Below, piece by piece: positions 13,669 through 23,531 of a stretch of DNA of 64,000 nt. How positions within the stretch are numbered: position 1 is the stretch's first letter; every line of letters starts with the position of its first letter. The translations under genes and the position numbers were made by a program. Source of the stretch: Tenacibaculum agarivorans (GTDB lineage Bacteria > Bacteroidota > Bacteroidia > Flavobacteriales > Flavobacteriaceae). Location of the stretch: the NCBI RefSeq assembly GCF_001936575.1, contig NZ_MSMP01000003.1, positions 173,229-237,228 of the forward strand, in the 5' to 3' direction. Below the pieces are notes generated by a model, which was given only the letters and a program-made list of their open reading frames with translations, was not told the DNA's origin and ran no database searches.

Positions 13669-16038
13669 ATGAAAACAACATGTTATCACTGTGGAGATGA
13701 ATGTAACGAACATCAAAAAATAGAATTTGATGATAAATCATTTTGTTGCAATGGTTGTAAAACAGTATATGAGATTTTTTCGCTAAACAATTTAACATGT
13801 TATTACGATCTGCAAGAAAGTCCGGGAGCTACACCATTAGACATTCAAGGAAAATACGATTATTTAGATGACGAAAGTATTATTGAAAAATTACTTTCGT
13901 TTAACGATGAAAATGTTCAGATTGTAGATTTATATATTCCACATATTCATTGTAGCTCATGTATTTGGGTGTTAGAAAATCTTCAGAAACTTCAAAAAGG
14001 AATCGTAACTACACAAGTCAATTTTCCTAAAAAAAGCATACGTATTACATACAAAGTTGATCAAATTAGTCTAAAGGAAATAGTAGTACTGTTGAGTTCC
14101 ATAGGTTACGAACCTTATATTTCTTTAGAAGATTATGAATCAGGAAGTAAAAATGTCGATCGTAGTTTAATTTATAAGTTAGGTTTGGCTGGTTTTGCTT
14201 TTGGAAATGTAATGTTACTTTCTTTTCCAGAATACTTTGAAGTGAATGAATTTTGGTTAGAGAAGTATAAGCACACATTTCGTTGGTTAATGTTTGCTTT
14301 TTCCATTCCTGTAGTTGTGTATGCTGCACAGGATTATTTAATTTCTGCATATAAAGGTTTACGATCTAAATTATTGAATATAGATGTTCCTATAGCATTG
14401 GGGATTTTAGTGCTTTTTATTAGAAGTGCTGTAGAAGTACTCTTTGATTTAGGAAGTGGTTTTTTCGACAGCTTAACAGGTTTGATTTTCTTTTTATTAT
14501 TAGGCAAATTCTTTCAGCAAAAAACATACAATTATCTATCCTTTGAACGTGATTATAAATCCTATTTTCCTATTGCTGTCACAAAAGTGAGTAAAAACGG
14601 AAATGAAGAAACGATTCAGATTTATAAGATTGAAAAAGGAGATCGCATTTTAATTCGAAATCAAGAATTAATTCCTGTAGATGGAATTCTAATCAATGGA
14701 AATGCTCAAATCGATTACAGTTTTGTTACTGGTGAAGCAAATCCGGTTCAGAAAAAATCAGGAGATAAATTATTTGCTGGAGGAAAACAATTGTCAGGAG
14801 CCATAGAAATTGAAGCAATCAATTCTGTAGAACAAAGTTATTTAACGCAATTGTGGAGTAACGCCGTTTTTGAGAAAGATAAAACCAGCAGATTTACAAC
14901 CATTACCAATAAAATAAGCAAAAATTTTACTATTGCTATTCTTTCCATCGCTGCTCTAGCAAGTATGTTTTGGTTTTTTACAGATGCAACTAAAGTTTTA
15001 AATGTTTTTACAGCTGTGCTTATTATCGCTTGTCCGTGTGCAATTGCGTTAGCAGCTCCATTTACTTTAGGTAATATGTTACGAATTTTTGGTAAGCAAA
15101 AGTTCTATTTAAAAAACGCTACAGTTATAGAGCAGTTAGCAAAAGTAGATGCGTTGGTTTTCGATAAAACAGGAACCTTAACAACTAGAACAAATAGTGA
15201 AGTAAAATACACAGGTTCAGTCTTAAGTTTTAATGAAGAAAAAGCTTTAAAAGCAACATTACGGGCTTCTAATCATCCTTTAAGTAGAACAATTTATGAA
15301 ACTATGACGAATATTCCTTTGGAAAAAGAAAGTCAGGTTTATGAGTATACTGGAAAAGGTTTACAAGCTACAGTGGCAGCTCTTGATGTCAAAGTTGGAT
15401 CTGCTTCATTTGTAAAAAATGAAAAAGAACAATTCAGTTCTGACACTTCTGTTCATTTGAGTATTCAAAACGATTATAAAGGAAAATTCACGTTAAAAAA
15501 TACCTATCGTAGACATGTAGATGAAGTATTTCAAACTTTTTCAGATTATGATCTTTCTGTTGTTTCAGGAGACAATGAAGGAGAAAAAACGTATTTGAAA
15601 AAAAGATTACCCGAAAACACGACATTATTATTTAATCAAAAACCAGAAGACAAATTAGCTTATGTTTCTCAACTTCAAAAGAAGCATAAAAATGTCGCTA
15701 TGATTGGAGACGGATTAAATGATGCTGGGGCTTTAATGCAAAGTGAAGTTGGTATTGCAGTATCTGAAGATATCAACGTGTTTTCACCAGCTTGTGATGC
15801 AATTTTAGATGCAAATCAGTTTGAAAAACTACCAAAATTCATAAAAGCTACAAAACAAACCATGCGTATTATCGAATACTGTTTTGTCATTTCTCTGATA
15901 TATAATAGTGTTGGATTGTATTTCGCTGTAACCGGACAATTATCACCTGTAATTGCTGCGATTTTAATGCCTTTAAGCTCAATAAGTATCGTCGTGTTTA
16001 CCACGATAGCAACTACTATTTTAGGAAAAAAACTATAA
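13669..16038 (+). CDS. ccoI: CcoI/FixI copper-translocating P1B-type ATPase for cbb3 oxidase assembly
   Basis: The 789-aa protein begins with a Cys-rich segment (CYHCGDEC, FCCNGC) typical of CcoI, then an HMA domain with CSSC in YIPHIHCSSCIW, multiple membrane helices, the ion-binding CPC in ACPCAIAL, the phosphorylation motif DKTGT and the hinge GDGLND. It exports copper across the inner membrane to build the CuB centre of cbb3 oxidase. ATG 13669 is used; a GTG two codons upstream is less likely. hemN starts one base after its stop. Confidence 0.92.
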   Translation: MKTTCYHCGDECNEHQKIEFDDKSFCCNGCKTVYEIFSLNNLTCYYDLQESPGATPLDIQGKYDYLDDESIIEKLLSFNDENVQIVDLYIPHIHCSSCIWVLENLQKLQKGIVTTQVNFPKKSIRITYKVDQISLKEIVVLLSSIGYEPYISLEDYESGSKNVDRSLIYKLGLAGFAFGNVMLLSFPEYFEVNEFWLEKYKHTFRWLMFAFSIPVVVYAAQDYLISAYKGLRSKLLNIDVPIALGILVLFIRSAVEVLFDLGSGFFDSLTGLIFFLLLGKFFQQKTYNYLSFERDYKSYFPIAVTKVSKNGNEETIQIYKIEKGDRILIRNQELIPVDGILINGNAQIDYSFVTGEANPVQKKSGDKLFAGGKQLSGAIEIEAINSVEQSYLTQLWSNAVFEKDKTSRFTTITNKISKNFTIAILSIAALASMFWFFTDATKVLNVFTAVLIIACPCAIALAAPFTLGNMLRIFGKQKFYLKNATVIEQLAKVDALVFDKTGTLTTRTNSEVKYTGSVLSFNEEKALKATLRASNHPLSRTIYETMTNIPLEKESQVYEYTGKGLQATVAALDVKVGSASFVKNEKEQFSSDTSVHLSIQNDYKGKFTLKNTYRRHVDEVFQTFSDYDLSVVSGDNEGEKTYLKKRLPENTTLLFNQKPEDKLAYVSQLQKKHKNVAMIGDGLNDAGALMQSEVGIAVSEDINVFSPACDAILDANQFEKLPKFIKATKQTMRIIEYCFVISLIYNSVGLYFAVTGQLSPVIAAILMPLSSISIVVFTTIATTILGKKL

Positions 16039-16039
16039 T

Positions 16040-17401
16040 ATGAAATCACTAATTCAAAAATATAATATTCCAGGTCCAAGATATACGAGTTATCCCACTG
16101 TTCCATACTGGGATGCCGCTACTTTTTCAAAAGAAAAATGGCTTAAGAGTTTTAAAAAATCATTTGAAGAAAGTAATCAAACCGAAGGAATAAGTTTGTA
16201 TATACATCTACCTTTTTGCGAAAGCTTATGCACATTTTGTGCTTGTCATAAACACATTACAAAACGTCATGAAGTTGAGATTCCATATATCAAAACTCTA
16301 ATTAAAGAATGGGAGTTATATAGAGAAAAAATGACTCAAACTCCTATTATTAAAGAAATTCATTTAGGAGGAGGAACACCAACTTTTTTTGCTTCAGAAC
16401 AATTAAAAGAATTGATCAATTCAATTTTAACAAGAAGTCAAAAACATCCTGATTTTGAATTTAGTTTTGAAGGACATCCAAACAATACAACAAAAGAACA
16501 ATTAAAAGCCTTATATAATCTAGGATTTACACGTGTAAGTTTTGGTATTCAAGATTATGATACAACAGTTCAGAAAGCAATTCATAGAATTCAATCTTTC
16601 GAAAACGTAAAACAAGTCACAGAATGGGCTCGTGAAATTGGATATACATCTGTGAGTCACGATTTAATTTTCGGATTACCGTTTCAAACTAAAGAAAGTA
16701 TTACTGACACAATTTTAAAGACAAAAGAATTACTTCCTGATCGAATTTCATTTTACAGTTATGCGCATGTGCCTTGGGTAAAAGGAGTTGGTCAGCGTGG
16801 TTTTAGTGAAGAACATTTACCTAAGTCAGATGAGAAAAGAACTTTATATGAATTAGGAAAAGAAATGCTAACCAATATCGGATACCATGAAATAGGAATG
16901 GATCATTTTGCATTGCCTTCTGATAGTCTATATAAAGCCACGGAATCACAAAAACTCCACAGAAATTTTATGGGTTATACATCGAACAAAACCAAACTTA
17001 TGATCGGTTTAGGAATGTCGGCAATTAGTGATTCTTGGTATGGATTTGCACAAAATGTAAAAACCGTAAAAGAATATCAAGAACTAGTCAATAATGGTGA
17101 AATCCCTGTATTTAGAGGCCATATTTTAACTGAGGAAGATTTGGTGATCAGAAAACACATTCTAAATATTATGTGTCATTTTTCTACCAATTGGAAAACG
17201 AAAGAAATGTATTTTGAAGCATTACCTAAATCATTGGCATTACTTCAAGAAATAGCTTCTGATAATTTAATCAAAATTAACAGAAACTCTTTAAGTGTTA
17301 CTCAAGAAGCTCGACCATTTATTCGAAATATTTGTATGGCTTTTGATGTTCGATTGCAACGTAAAAAGCCAGAGACAAAGTTGTTCTCAATGACAATATA
17401 A
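16040..17401 (+). CDS. hemN: Oxygen-independent coproporphyrinogen III dehydrogenase (radical SAM)
   Basis: The 453-aa protein contains LPFCESLCTFCACH, the CxxxCxxC iron-sulfur motif of HemN-type radical SAM enzymes with the extra Cys typical of true HemN. GGGTPTFF (SAM binding) and the early NIPGPRYTSYPT segment also fit. It decarboxylates two propionates of coproporphyrinogen III for heme synthesis without oxygen. Its operon with ccoI behind an FNR-like promoter fits micro-oxic use. Confidence 0.9.
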   Translation: MKSLIQKYNIPGPRYTSYPTVPYWDAATFSKEKWLKSFKKSFEESNQTEGISLYIHLPFCESLCTFCACHKHITKRHEVEIPYIKTLIKEWELYREKMTQTPIIKEIHLGGGTPTFFASEQLKELINSILTRSQKHPDFEFSFEGHPNNTTKEQLKALYNLGFTRVSFGIQDYDTTVQKAIHRIQSFENVKQVTEWAREIGYTSVSHDLIFGLPFQTKESITDTILKTKELLPDRISFYSYAHVPWVKGVGQRGFSEEHLPKSDEKRTLYELGKEMLTNIGYHEIGMDHFALPSDSLYKATESQKLHRNFMGYTSNKTKLMIGLGMSAISDSWYGFAQNVKTVKEYQELVNNGEIPVFRGHILTEEDLVIRKHILNIMCHFSTNWKTKEMYFEALPKSLALLQEIASDNLIKINRNSLSVTQEARPFIRNICMAFDVRLQRKKPETKLFSMTI

Positions 17402-17458
17402 TTTAACAAACATTCGATATTAGAATTTAAAATTATCAAAATTGTCAAATTCGATACT

Positions 17459-18047
17459 CCCAACAAAAATTTTGTGAAACGGCTGTAATATGATATTACT
17501 AAAAAAATGACCTATTGATAAGAATTTTTAAAAATCAAGGTAGCAGCGTTAGCTGTAAGATGAAAAGTTGTTTGAGCGTCAGCGAGTTCTTTTCATCTGT
17601 GGCTGGAGATACCGTAGTATTTTTTAAATTCTTATCATTTCAGTCTTGATTTTTGCTCCTTTGTATCAAGGCAAAGGAGAGGAAACATAAGTTATTACAT
17701 ATTTATAAACATTTGTTTTTCAGTGTTTAAAAAAGATGCTAATGATAGTGATTTTCTTTAGAAAATTGTACTTCGACTTCGCTATTAGTAGAGCTATCTA
17801 GAAAGGCAATTTTGATAACTAAAAGCTAGTTCTCGATACAATCCCGATTAGCATCGGGATCACTCGAACTGACATCTTTTTAGTCATTGCGAAGAAGTGT
17901 AACGAATGAAGCAATCTTTGTCTTAAAAAAACAAGATTTTTATTCTTAAATGAACAGATTACTTCATTACTTCACTATGTTTTGTTCATCGTAATGACCG
18001 TTTAAATTTGATGTCATCAAAATCCGTTTCACAAAATTTTTGTTGGG
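17459..18047 (+). repeat. 589-bp non-coding element with 24-bp terminal inverted repeats
   Basis: The ends 17459-17482 and 18024-18047 are perfect inverted repeats of 24 bp (core CAACAAAAATTTTGTGAAAC). Inside are a predicted cruciform (17558-17567 AGATGAAAAG with 17589-17598 CTTTTCATCT; an outer stem 17517-17535 with about 17620-17638) and a perfect hairpin 17841-17860 (ATCCCGAT arms). A 25-bp motif at 17863-17887 recurs at 18051-18075 just outside. No convincing reading frame is present. It fills the gap between hemN and ccoS and looks like a mobile non-autonomous or REP-like element. Confidence 0.7.
17863..17887 (+). repeat. 25-bp direct repeat, copy 1
   Basis: A 25-bp sequence beginning CTCGAACTGACATC and ending TTAGTCAT. 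An exact second copy lies at 18051-18075. Confidence 0.8.
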
Positions 18048-18050
18048 GAT

Positions 18051-18075
18051 CTCGAACTGACATCTTTTTAGTCAT
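18051..18075 (+). repeat. 25-bp direct repeat, copy 2
   Basis: Exact copy of 17863-17887, placed directly after the right terminal inverted repeat of the 589-bp element. Confidence 0.8.
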
Positions 18076-18113
18076 GTATAACTCATATTACATAAAGAAT
18101 AAAAACTTCAAAC

Positions 18114-18157
18114 ATGACCAATGTCATAGTATAAAAATCTTCTCAAAACTACTTTTG
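18114..18157 (+). promoter_or_regulatory. FNR-like promoter for the ccoS-NO-Q-P operon
   Basis: ATGACCAATGTCAT (18114-18127), then AGT, then a perfect TACTTTTG -7 box (18150-18157) exactly 22 bp after the palindrome. ATG of ccoS follows at 18181. This is the best-formed promoter of the set. Confidence 0.8.
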
Positions 18158-18180
18158 ACTTATAATTAAAAAACAACAAG

Positions 18181-18348
18181 ATGGGGGTAATTTATTTGTT
18201 GCTTACGGTAAGTGTGTTAGTAGCTATAGTCTTCTTTATTGCATTTATAATTTCAGTAAAAAAAGGGCAGTATGATGATACCTATACACCATCAATTCGA
18301 ATGTTGTTTGATGACGAATTAGTAACCAAGAATACAAATAAAAAATAG
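18181..18348 (+). CDS. ccoS: CcoS, cbb3 oxidase assembly protein
   Basis: The 55-aa protein MGVIYLLLTVSVLVAIVFFI... has one N-terminal membrane helix, then KKGQYDDTYTPSIRMLFDD, the typical CcoS tail (GQYDD..P..R.L.DD). CcoS is needed for cofactor insertion into cbb3 oxidase. It starts 24 bp after the promoter box and is followed 20 bp later by ccoNO. Confidence 0.9.
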   Translation: MGVIYLLLTVSVLVAIVFFIAFIISVKKGQYDDTYTPSIRMLFDDELVTKNTNKK

Positions 18349-18368
18349 ATTTTAATTCAATTTAAATT

Positions 18369-20567
18369 ATGGAAATGCAACAATTTTATTACGATAATAA
18401 AATCGTGAAAAAATTTATTTACGCTACCTTATTATGGGGAATCGTAGGTTTTTCAGTAGGGCTTCTCTTAGCTTTCATGTTTTTATTCCCAAATATAACC
18501 GATGGGATTTCATGGCTTAGTTTTGGACGTTTGAGACCGTTACATACTAATGCTGTAATTTTTGCTTTTGTTGGAAATGCAATATACGCAGGTGTATATT
18601 ATTCGCTTCAGCGCTTGTTAAAAACAAGAATGGCTAGTGATCTTTTAAGTAATATAAATTTTTGGGGATGGCAGTTAATCATTGTAGCAGCTGCAATTAC
18701 ACTCCCTTTAGGGTATACAACATCTAAAGAATATGCCGAGTTAGAATGGCCTATTGATATTGCTATCGCTTTAGTATGGGTGGTGTTTGGAGTGAATATG
18801 ATTTGGACAATCTTAAAACGTCGTCAACGTCATTTGTATGTTGCTGTTTGGTTTTACTTAGCAACCTTTGTTACTGTTGCTGTTTTACACATTTTTAATA
18901 GCTTAGAACTACCTGTAAGTGGATTAAAGAGTTATTCTGTATATGCTGGTGTTCAAGATGCTTTGGTGCAATGGTGGTACGGACATAATGCTGTGGCATT
19001 TTTCTTAACGACTCCTTTTTTAGGATTAATGTATTATTTCATTCCTAAAGCCGCAAACAGACCTGTATATTCTTATCGTTTATCGATCATTCACTTTTGG
19101 TCTTTAATCTTTATTTATATCTGGGCAGGACCACATCACTTATTATATTCAGCGTTACCTAATTGGGCTCAGAACTTAGGGGTAGTTTTTTCGATCATGT
19201 TAATTGCTCCGTCTTGGGGAGGAATGATCAACGGATTATTAACCTTAAGAGGAAACTGGGATAAAGTGCGCCAAGATCCTGTTTTAAAATTCATGGTAGT
19301 TGCAATTACAGGATATGGTATGGCAACTTTTGAAGGACCAATGTTATCGCTAAAAAATGTAAATGCAATAGCACACTTTACCGATTGGATTATTGCTCAC
19401 GTTCACGTAGGAGCTTTAGCTTGGAATGGATTTATGACTTTCGGTATGATTTATTGGTTGGTCCCAAAATTATTTAAAACAAAATTATACTCTAGAACTT
19501 TAGCTAATTTCCATTTCTGGATAGGAACTTTAGGAATCATCATCTACACATTACCTATGTATGTTGCAGGTTTTGTTCAAGCTTTTATGTGGAAACAATT
19601 CAACCCAGATGGAACATTAACTTATGCAAACTTTTTAGAAACTGTTCAAGAAATTTTACCAATGTATTGGTTACGTGCTATTGGAGGTAGTTTATATATC
19701 GTAGGTGCTCTTGTAATGGTTTACATAATTGTACAAACAATCAGACAGGGTGAAAAAGTAACTGATGATTTGGCAGAAGCAGCTCCTTTAGCTAAAGTAT
19801 CAAAATATAGAACAAAAGGAGAAACATGGCATACTTGGCTAGAGCGTAAACCAGTGAAATTAACCTTATATGCTACCATAGCAATTTTAATTGGTGGAGT
19901 AGTACAGATTGTACCAACGTTAATGGTTGAATCTAATATTCCATATATCGAAGCTGTAAAACCGTATACACCATTAGAGTTAGAAGGTAGAGATATTTAT
20001 ATCTCAAATGGTTGTGTATCGTGTCACTCACAAATGATTCGTCCATTTAGAAGCGAAGTAGAACGTTATGGAGAATACTCTAAAGCAGGAGAATTTGTGT
20101 ACGATCATCCTTTCTTATGGGGAAGTAAACGTACAGGACCAGATTTACATCGCGTCGGAGGTAAATATAATGATAGTTGGCATTTTAATCATATGTACGA
20201 TCCACAAAGTACTTCACCAGGTTCAATTATGCCTGCTTATCAATGGATCATTAAAAATAAGCTGGATAAATCTCAAACAGAGAAGAAAATGCGTGCTATG
20301 ATCACTTTAGGAGTTCCTTATACTGAAGAAGATGTAAAGAATGCTCAAAAGAGTATGAATGAACAAGGAATGCAGATTCAACAAAACTTATATGAAGACC
20401 CTGATTTTGCGAGCAATTATGATGAAAGTAAAAAATATGCTTTAGCAAATGATATTCCTTTTATAGAAATGAAAGATAGAGAAATTGTAGCTCTTATAGC
20501 GTATTTACAACGTTTAGGAGTGGATATTAAAGTAAACGATGTAAAAGACAAGTTATCAAAAAAGTAA
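18369..20567 (+). CDS. ccoN: Fused cbb3 cytochrome oxidase subunits I and II (CcoN-CcoO)
   Basis: The 732-aa protein carries the twelve-helix CcoN catalytic subunit (about residues 1-480, including WYGHNAVAFFLTTP and HVHVGALAWNG with heme and CuB histidines). It is joined to a membrane-anchored CcoO with one c-type heme site CVSCH (549-553) followed by QMIRP. It reduces oxygen to water at the inner membrane with high affinity. CcoN and CcoO are separate genes in proteobacteria; the fusion is usual in Bacteroidota. Confidence 0.93.
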   Translation: MEMQQFYYDNKIVKKFIYATLLWGIVGFSVGLLLAFMFLFPNITDGISWLSFGRLRPLHTNAVIFAFVGNAIYAGVYYSLQRLLKTRMASDLLSNINFWGWQLIIVAAAITLPLGYTTSKEYAELEWPIDIAIALVWVVFGVNMIWTILKRRQRHLYVAVWFYLATFVTVAVLHIFNSLELPVSGLKSYSVYAGVQDALVQWWYGHNAVAFFLTTPFLGLMYYFIPKAANRPVYSYRLSIIHFWSLIFIYIWAGPHHLLYSALPNWAQNLGVVFSIMLIAPSWGGMINGLLTLRGNWDKVRQDPVLKFMVVAITGYGMATFEGPMLSLKNVNAIAHFTDWIIAHVHVGALAWNGFMTFGMIYWLVPKLFKTKLYSRTLANFHFWIGTLGIIIYTLPMYVAGFVQAFMWKQFNPDGTLTYANFLETVQEILPMYWLRAIGGSLYIVGALVMVYIIVQTIRQGEKVTDDLAEAAPLAKVSKYRTKGETWHTWLERKPVKLTLYATIAILIGGVVQIVPTLMVESNIPYIEAVKPYTPLELEGRDIYISNGCVSCHSQMIRPFRSEVERYGEYSKAGEFVYDHPFLWGSKRTGPDLHRVGGKYNDSWHFNHMYDPQSTSPGSIMPAYQWIIKNKLDKSQTEKKMRAMITLGVPYTEEDVKNAQKSMNEQGMQIQQNLYEDPDFASNYDESKKYALANDIPFIEMKDREIVALIAYLQRLGVDIKVNDVKDKLSKK

Positions 20568-20571
20568 AGTC

Positions 20572-20739
20572 ATGTTAAAGTTTGTAAAAAATCATTTAGA
20601 GAGTATCACAGGAATAGAAATCTATCCATTGATTTCGTTAAGTATATTTTTCACCTTTTTTCTATTACTTTTTTGGTGGGTCTTTACGGCAAAGAAATCA
20701 TACATAAAAAAAGTAAGTAACATACCATTAGATAATTAA
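20572..20739 (+). CDS. ccoQ: CcoQ-like small subunit of cbb3 oxidase
   Basis: The 55-aa protein starts MLKFVKNHLESITGIEIYPL, has one membrane helix (ISLSIFFTFFLLLFWWVFTA) and a basic tail. Size, topology and place between ccoNO and ccoP fit CcoQ, which stabilises the complex. It starts 4 bp after the ccoNO stop. Confidence 0.8.
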   Translation: MLKFVKNHLESITGIEIYPLISLSIFFTFFLLLFWWVFTAKKSYIKKVSNIPLDN

Positions 20740-20749
20740 ACTGAACATC

Positions 20750-21619
20750 ATGAAAAGAATTTTTCAATCAATCATATACCTTCTGTTTGTTTTTGTAAGT
20801 TTTTGGATTTTAATCAAAGCTATTACTTCATATGAAAATCCATTTAGTTTGTACGAAAACCCATTAGTGTGGATACTTCTAATCTTTTTAATTCTAGTGA
20901 TTATAGCTAAAGAATATTTTAGTTACACAGTGTATAAAATGACAGAAGAATTGCAGCTAGAAAAAAAAGGTATTGTTCCTAGTGAGGTAGAAGACGAATG
21001 GGAGTTATGGATTAAAAACGTATTCAAAAAATTTACGCGATCTAAAACCATCGAAGAGGAAGAAGAAATCATTTTAGATCATAATTATGATGGTATAAAA
21101 GAGCTAGACAATGTACTTCCGCCTTGGTGGGTATATTTATTCTATGCCACTATAGTTTTCGGAGTTATCTATTTAATTAGATTCCATATTGCAGGAGGTG
21201 ATACGCAAGAAATGGAGTTCGAAAAAGCCATGACAAAAGCTAGGTATGAAATAGAACAATATAAAGCAGCAACACCTAATACTTTTGATATTGAAAATGT
21301 AGCTTTATTAACAGAAGATGATGCTATAGCCAGAGGAAAAGCAGTGTTTAACTTAAACTGTGCTTCTTGTCATGCTCCAGATGGAGGGGGAGGTATTGGT
21401 CCTAATCTTACTGATGAATATTGGATTTTAGGTGGCGGATTTGATAATGTATTCAACACCGTATACAATGGAGGTAGAGCAGGTAAAGGAATGGTACCTT
21501 GGAAAGGTGTACTAAAACCACAAGATATACAAAAGGTAGCGAGCTTTATTATTTCTTTAGAAGGAACTACTCCTGCGAAACCTAAAAAGTCACAAGGAGA
21601 AATCTGGGTTAAAGAATAA
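20750..21619 (+). CDS. ccoP: CcoP, c-type cytochrome subunit III of cbb3 oxidase
   Basis: The 289-aa protein has two N-terminal helices, an acidic cytoplasmic loop, then the FixP N-terminal motif LPPWWVYLFYATIVFGVIY and a periplasmic cytochrome c domain with CASCH (204-208) and later the Met ligand region GKGMVPW. Only one CxxCH is present, whereas proteobacterial CcoP is diheme. It passes electrons to CcoO. Confidence 0.92.
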   Translation: MKRIFQSIIYLLFVFVSFWILIKAITSYENPFSLYENPLVWILLIFLILVIIAKEYFSYTVYKMTEELQLEKKGIVPSEVEDEWELWIKNVFKKFTRSKTIEEEEEIILDHNYDGIKELDNVLPPWWVYLFYATIVFGVIYLIRFHIAGGDTQEMEFEKAMTKARYEIEQYKAATPNTFDIENVALLTEDDAIARGKAVFNLNCASCHAPDGGGGIGPNLTDEYWILGGGFDNVFNTVYNGGRAGKGMVPWKGVLKPQDIQKVASFIISLEGTTPAKPKKSQGEIWVKE

Positions 21620-21643
21620 TAATTAATGTTAGTTCGAAACCCT

Positions 21644-21944
21644 CAACAAAAATTTTGAGAAACGACTGTAATGACATGTTGCTAAAAAAAAGGACCTATT
21701 GATAAGAATTTTTAAAAATCAAGGCAGCAGGGTTGGCTGAAAGATGAAAAGCTGTTTGAGCGATAGCGAGTTCTTTTCATCTGTGGCTGTAGATGCCGTA
21801 GTATTTTTAAATTCTTATCATTCCAGTCTTGATTTTTGCTCCTTTGCATCAAGGCAAAGGAGAGGAAATATAGACTATTTTACAATTTTAGTGAATGTTT
21901 GTTTTTCAGTTTTTAACAAAAAGATGTCAATGATAGTGAATTTT
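21644..21944 (+). repeat. Second, diverged copy of the non-coding element, downstream of ccoP
   Basis: Bases 21644-21868 align with 17461-17685 almost without gaps at roughly 90% identity, and weaker similarity continues to 21944. The left terminal motif CAACAAAAATTTTGAGAAAC is kept; the right inverted repeat is not found. The internal stems AGATGAAAAG/CTTTTCATCT and the outer GATAAGAATTT stem are preserved. With the first copy it brackets the ccoS-NO-Q-P operon in direct orientation. Confidence 0.75.
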
Positions 21945-22090
21945 ATGAATGTAATAAGTAAAATTTTTATCAAGAATATTGAATAAGTTACATCTCGATA
22001 CACTCTTAAACTTTATCTAATAAAGCTTAAAAGCACTCGAAGTGACAACAAATAAAAGAAAAGTTAGTAATTAGTTTTTAATAGTTGATC

Positions 22091-23512
22091 ATGGAAACAC
22101 CCAAAAACGAAAAATTTAGGGATAGTATTGGAACCATAAATGCTGATGGAAAACGTGCTTGGGTGTTTCCTAAAAAACCAAAGGGTAAACTTTATAAATA
22201 CAGAAGCTATGTAAGTTATGGACTACTACTTTTCTTATTTTCAGCGCCATTTATAAAGATTAAAGGAAATCAGTTTTTACTATTTAATGTTTTAGAGCGT
22301 AAATTCAATATTTTCGGATTTCCATTTTGGCCTCAAGATTTCCACTTAGTAGTCATTTCTATGATCATAGGAGTGGTGTTTGTAACACTTTTTACCGTCG
22401 TCTTTGGTCGTGTTTTTTGTGGATGGATATGTCCTCAGACTATTTTCCTTGAAATGGTTTTCAGAAAGATAGAATATTGGATTGAAGGAGATCGAGGAAA
22501 ACAAATTCGTTTGGCTAAACAACCATGGAATGCTGAAAAGATTAGAAAAAAAGTTTTGAAATGGTTTGTATTCTTCTTGATTTCATTTGGTATCGCAAAT
22601 GTTTTTTTAGCATACATCATCGGAAGTGATGAGTTGTTGCTATATATAAGTAATGGGCCAGCAAATCATATATCAACGTTTATAGCTTTATTAATTTTTA
22701 CAGGTGTATTTTATTTTGTTTTTACTTGGTTTAGAGAGCAGGTATGTATCATCGCCTGTCCCTATGGCCGATTACAAGGTGTTTTATTAGACAATCAATC
22801 AGTAGTAGTTGCATACGATTATAAACGGGGAGAGAAAGAAAAGGGGAGAGCTAAATTTAATAAAAGGGAAGATAGAATTGCATCTGGAAAAGGAGATTGC
22901 ATCGATTGTAAGCAATGTGTACATGTTTGCCCTACTGGAATTGATATTAGAAATGGAACGCAATTAGAATGTGTGAATTGTACAGCTTGCATTGATGAAT
23001 GTGATACTATAATGGAAAATATTGGGTATCCTAAAGGGTTAATTCGTTTTGCAAGTATCGAAAATATAGAAAAAAAGAGTCCATTTAAACTTACAGCCAG
23101 AATGAAAGGGTACGCTGCTGTGCTTACTATTTTATTCGGAGTATTAACTGGAATGTTATTCTTAAGAAATGATGTTGAAGCTAAAGTATTTCGATTACCA
23201 GGTCAGCTGTATGAACGAAAAGCTGAAGGAATTATCAGTAATGTGTATTCTTTTAAAATAGTCAATAAAACTACTGAAGAAATTAACGATATACATTACG
23301 AACTATTATCTCATAAAGGAAAAATAGAAACTGTTACACACCAAGATTTTAAGATACCAAAACAAGGTATGGCGGAAGGTTCTCTTTTTATTGAATTACA
23401 TCAAAGTCAGTTAAAAAAAGACAGAGTTAAACTCAAAATAGGAGTGTACAGTAAAGACAAATTAATAGAAACTACCACAACAAATTTTTTAGGACCTAGA
23501 AAATTTTGGTAA
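22091..23512 (+). CDS. ccoG: CcoG, membrane ferredoxin-like cbb3 maturation protein
   Basis: The 473-aa protein has several membrane helices, VFCGWICPQTIFLE, and two 4Fe-4S clusters in CIDCKQCVHVCPTGIDIRNG and CVNCTACIDEC. The C-terminal ~120 residues form an immunoglobulin-like periplasmic domain. CcoG (RdxA/FixG) is thought to reduce copper for cbb3 assembly. ATG 22091 is chosen over the TTG two codons upstream. It starts a second cluster (ccoG-ccoH-safE-like) after the repeat, with no FNR-like palindrome visible in front. Confidence 0.9.
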   Translation: METPKNEKFRDSIGTINADGKRAWVFPKKPKGKLYKYRSYVSYGLLLFLFSAPFIKIKGNQFLLFNVLERKFNIFGFPFWPQDFHLVVISMIIGVVFVTLFTVVFGRVFCGWICPQTIFLEMVFRKIEYWIEGDRGKQIRLAKQPWNAEKIRKKVLKWFVFFLISFGIANVFLAYIIGSDELLLYISNGPANHISTFIALLIFTGVFYFVFTWFREQVCIIACPYGRLQGVLLDNQSVVVAYDYKRGEKEKGRAKFNKREDRIASGKGDCIDCKQCVHVCPTGIDIRNGTQLECVNCTACIDECDTIMENIGYPKGLIRFASIENIEKKSPFKLTARMKGYAAVLTILFGVLTGMLFLRNDVEAKVFRLPGQLYERKAEGIISNVYSFKIVNKTTEEINDIHYELLSHKGKIETVTHQDFKIPKQGMAEGSLFIELHQSQLKKDRVKLKIGVYSKDKLIETTTTNFLGPRKFW

Positions 23513-23531
23513 CACTTAAAATACAAGTAAT

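Noticed and set aside
17402..18180. Possible small protein gene in the long gap before ccoS
   Set aside because: No frame with a convincing start and composition; the stretch is explained by the inverted-repeat element and the promoter.
21744..21986. 80-aa plus-strand ORF after ccoP
   Set aside because: It lies inside the structured repeat whose first copy (17461-17755) does not keep the same frame.
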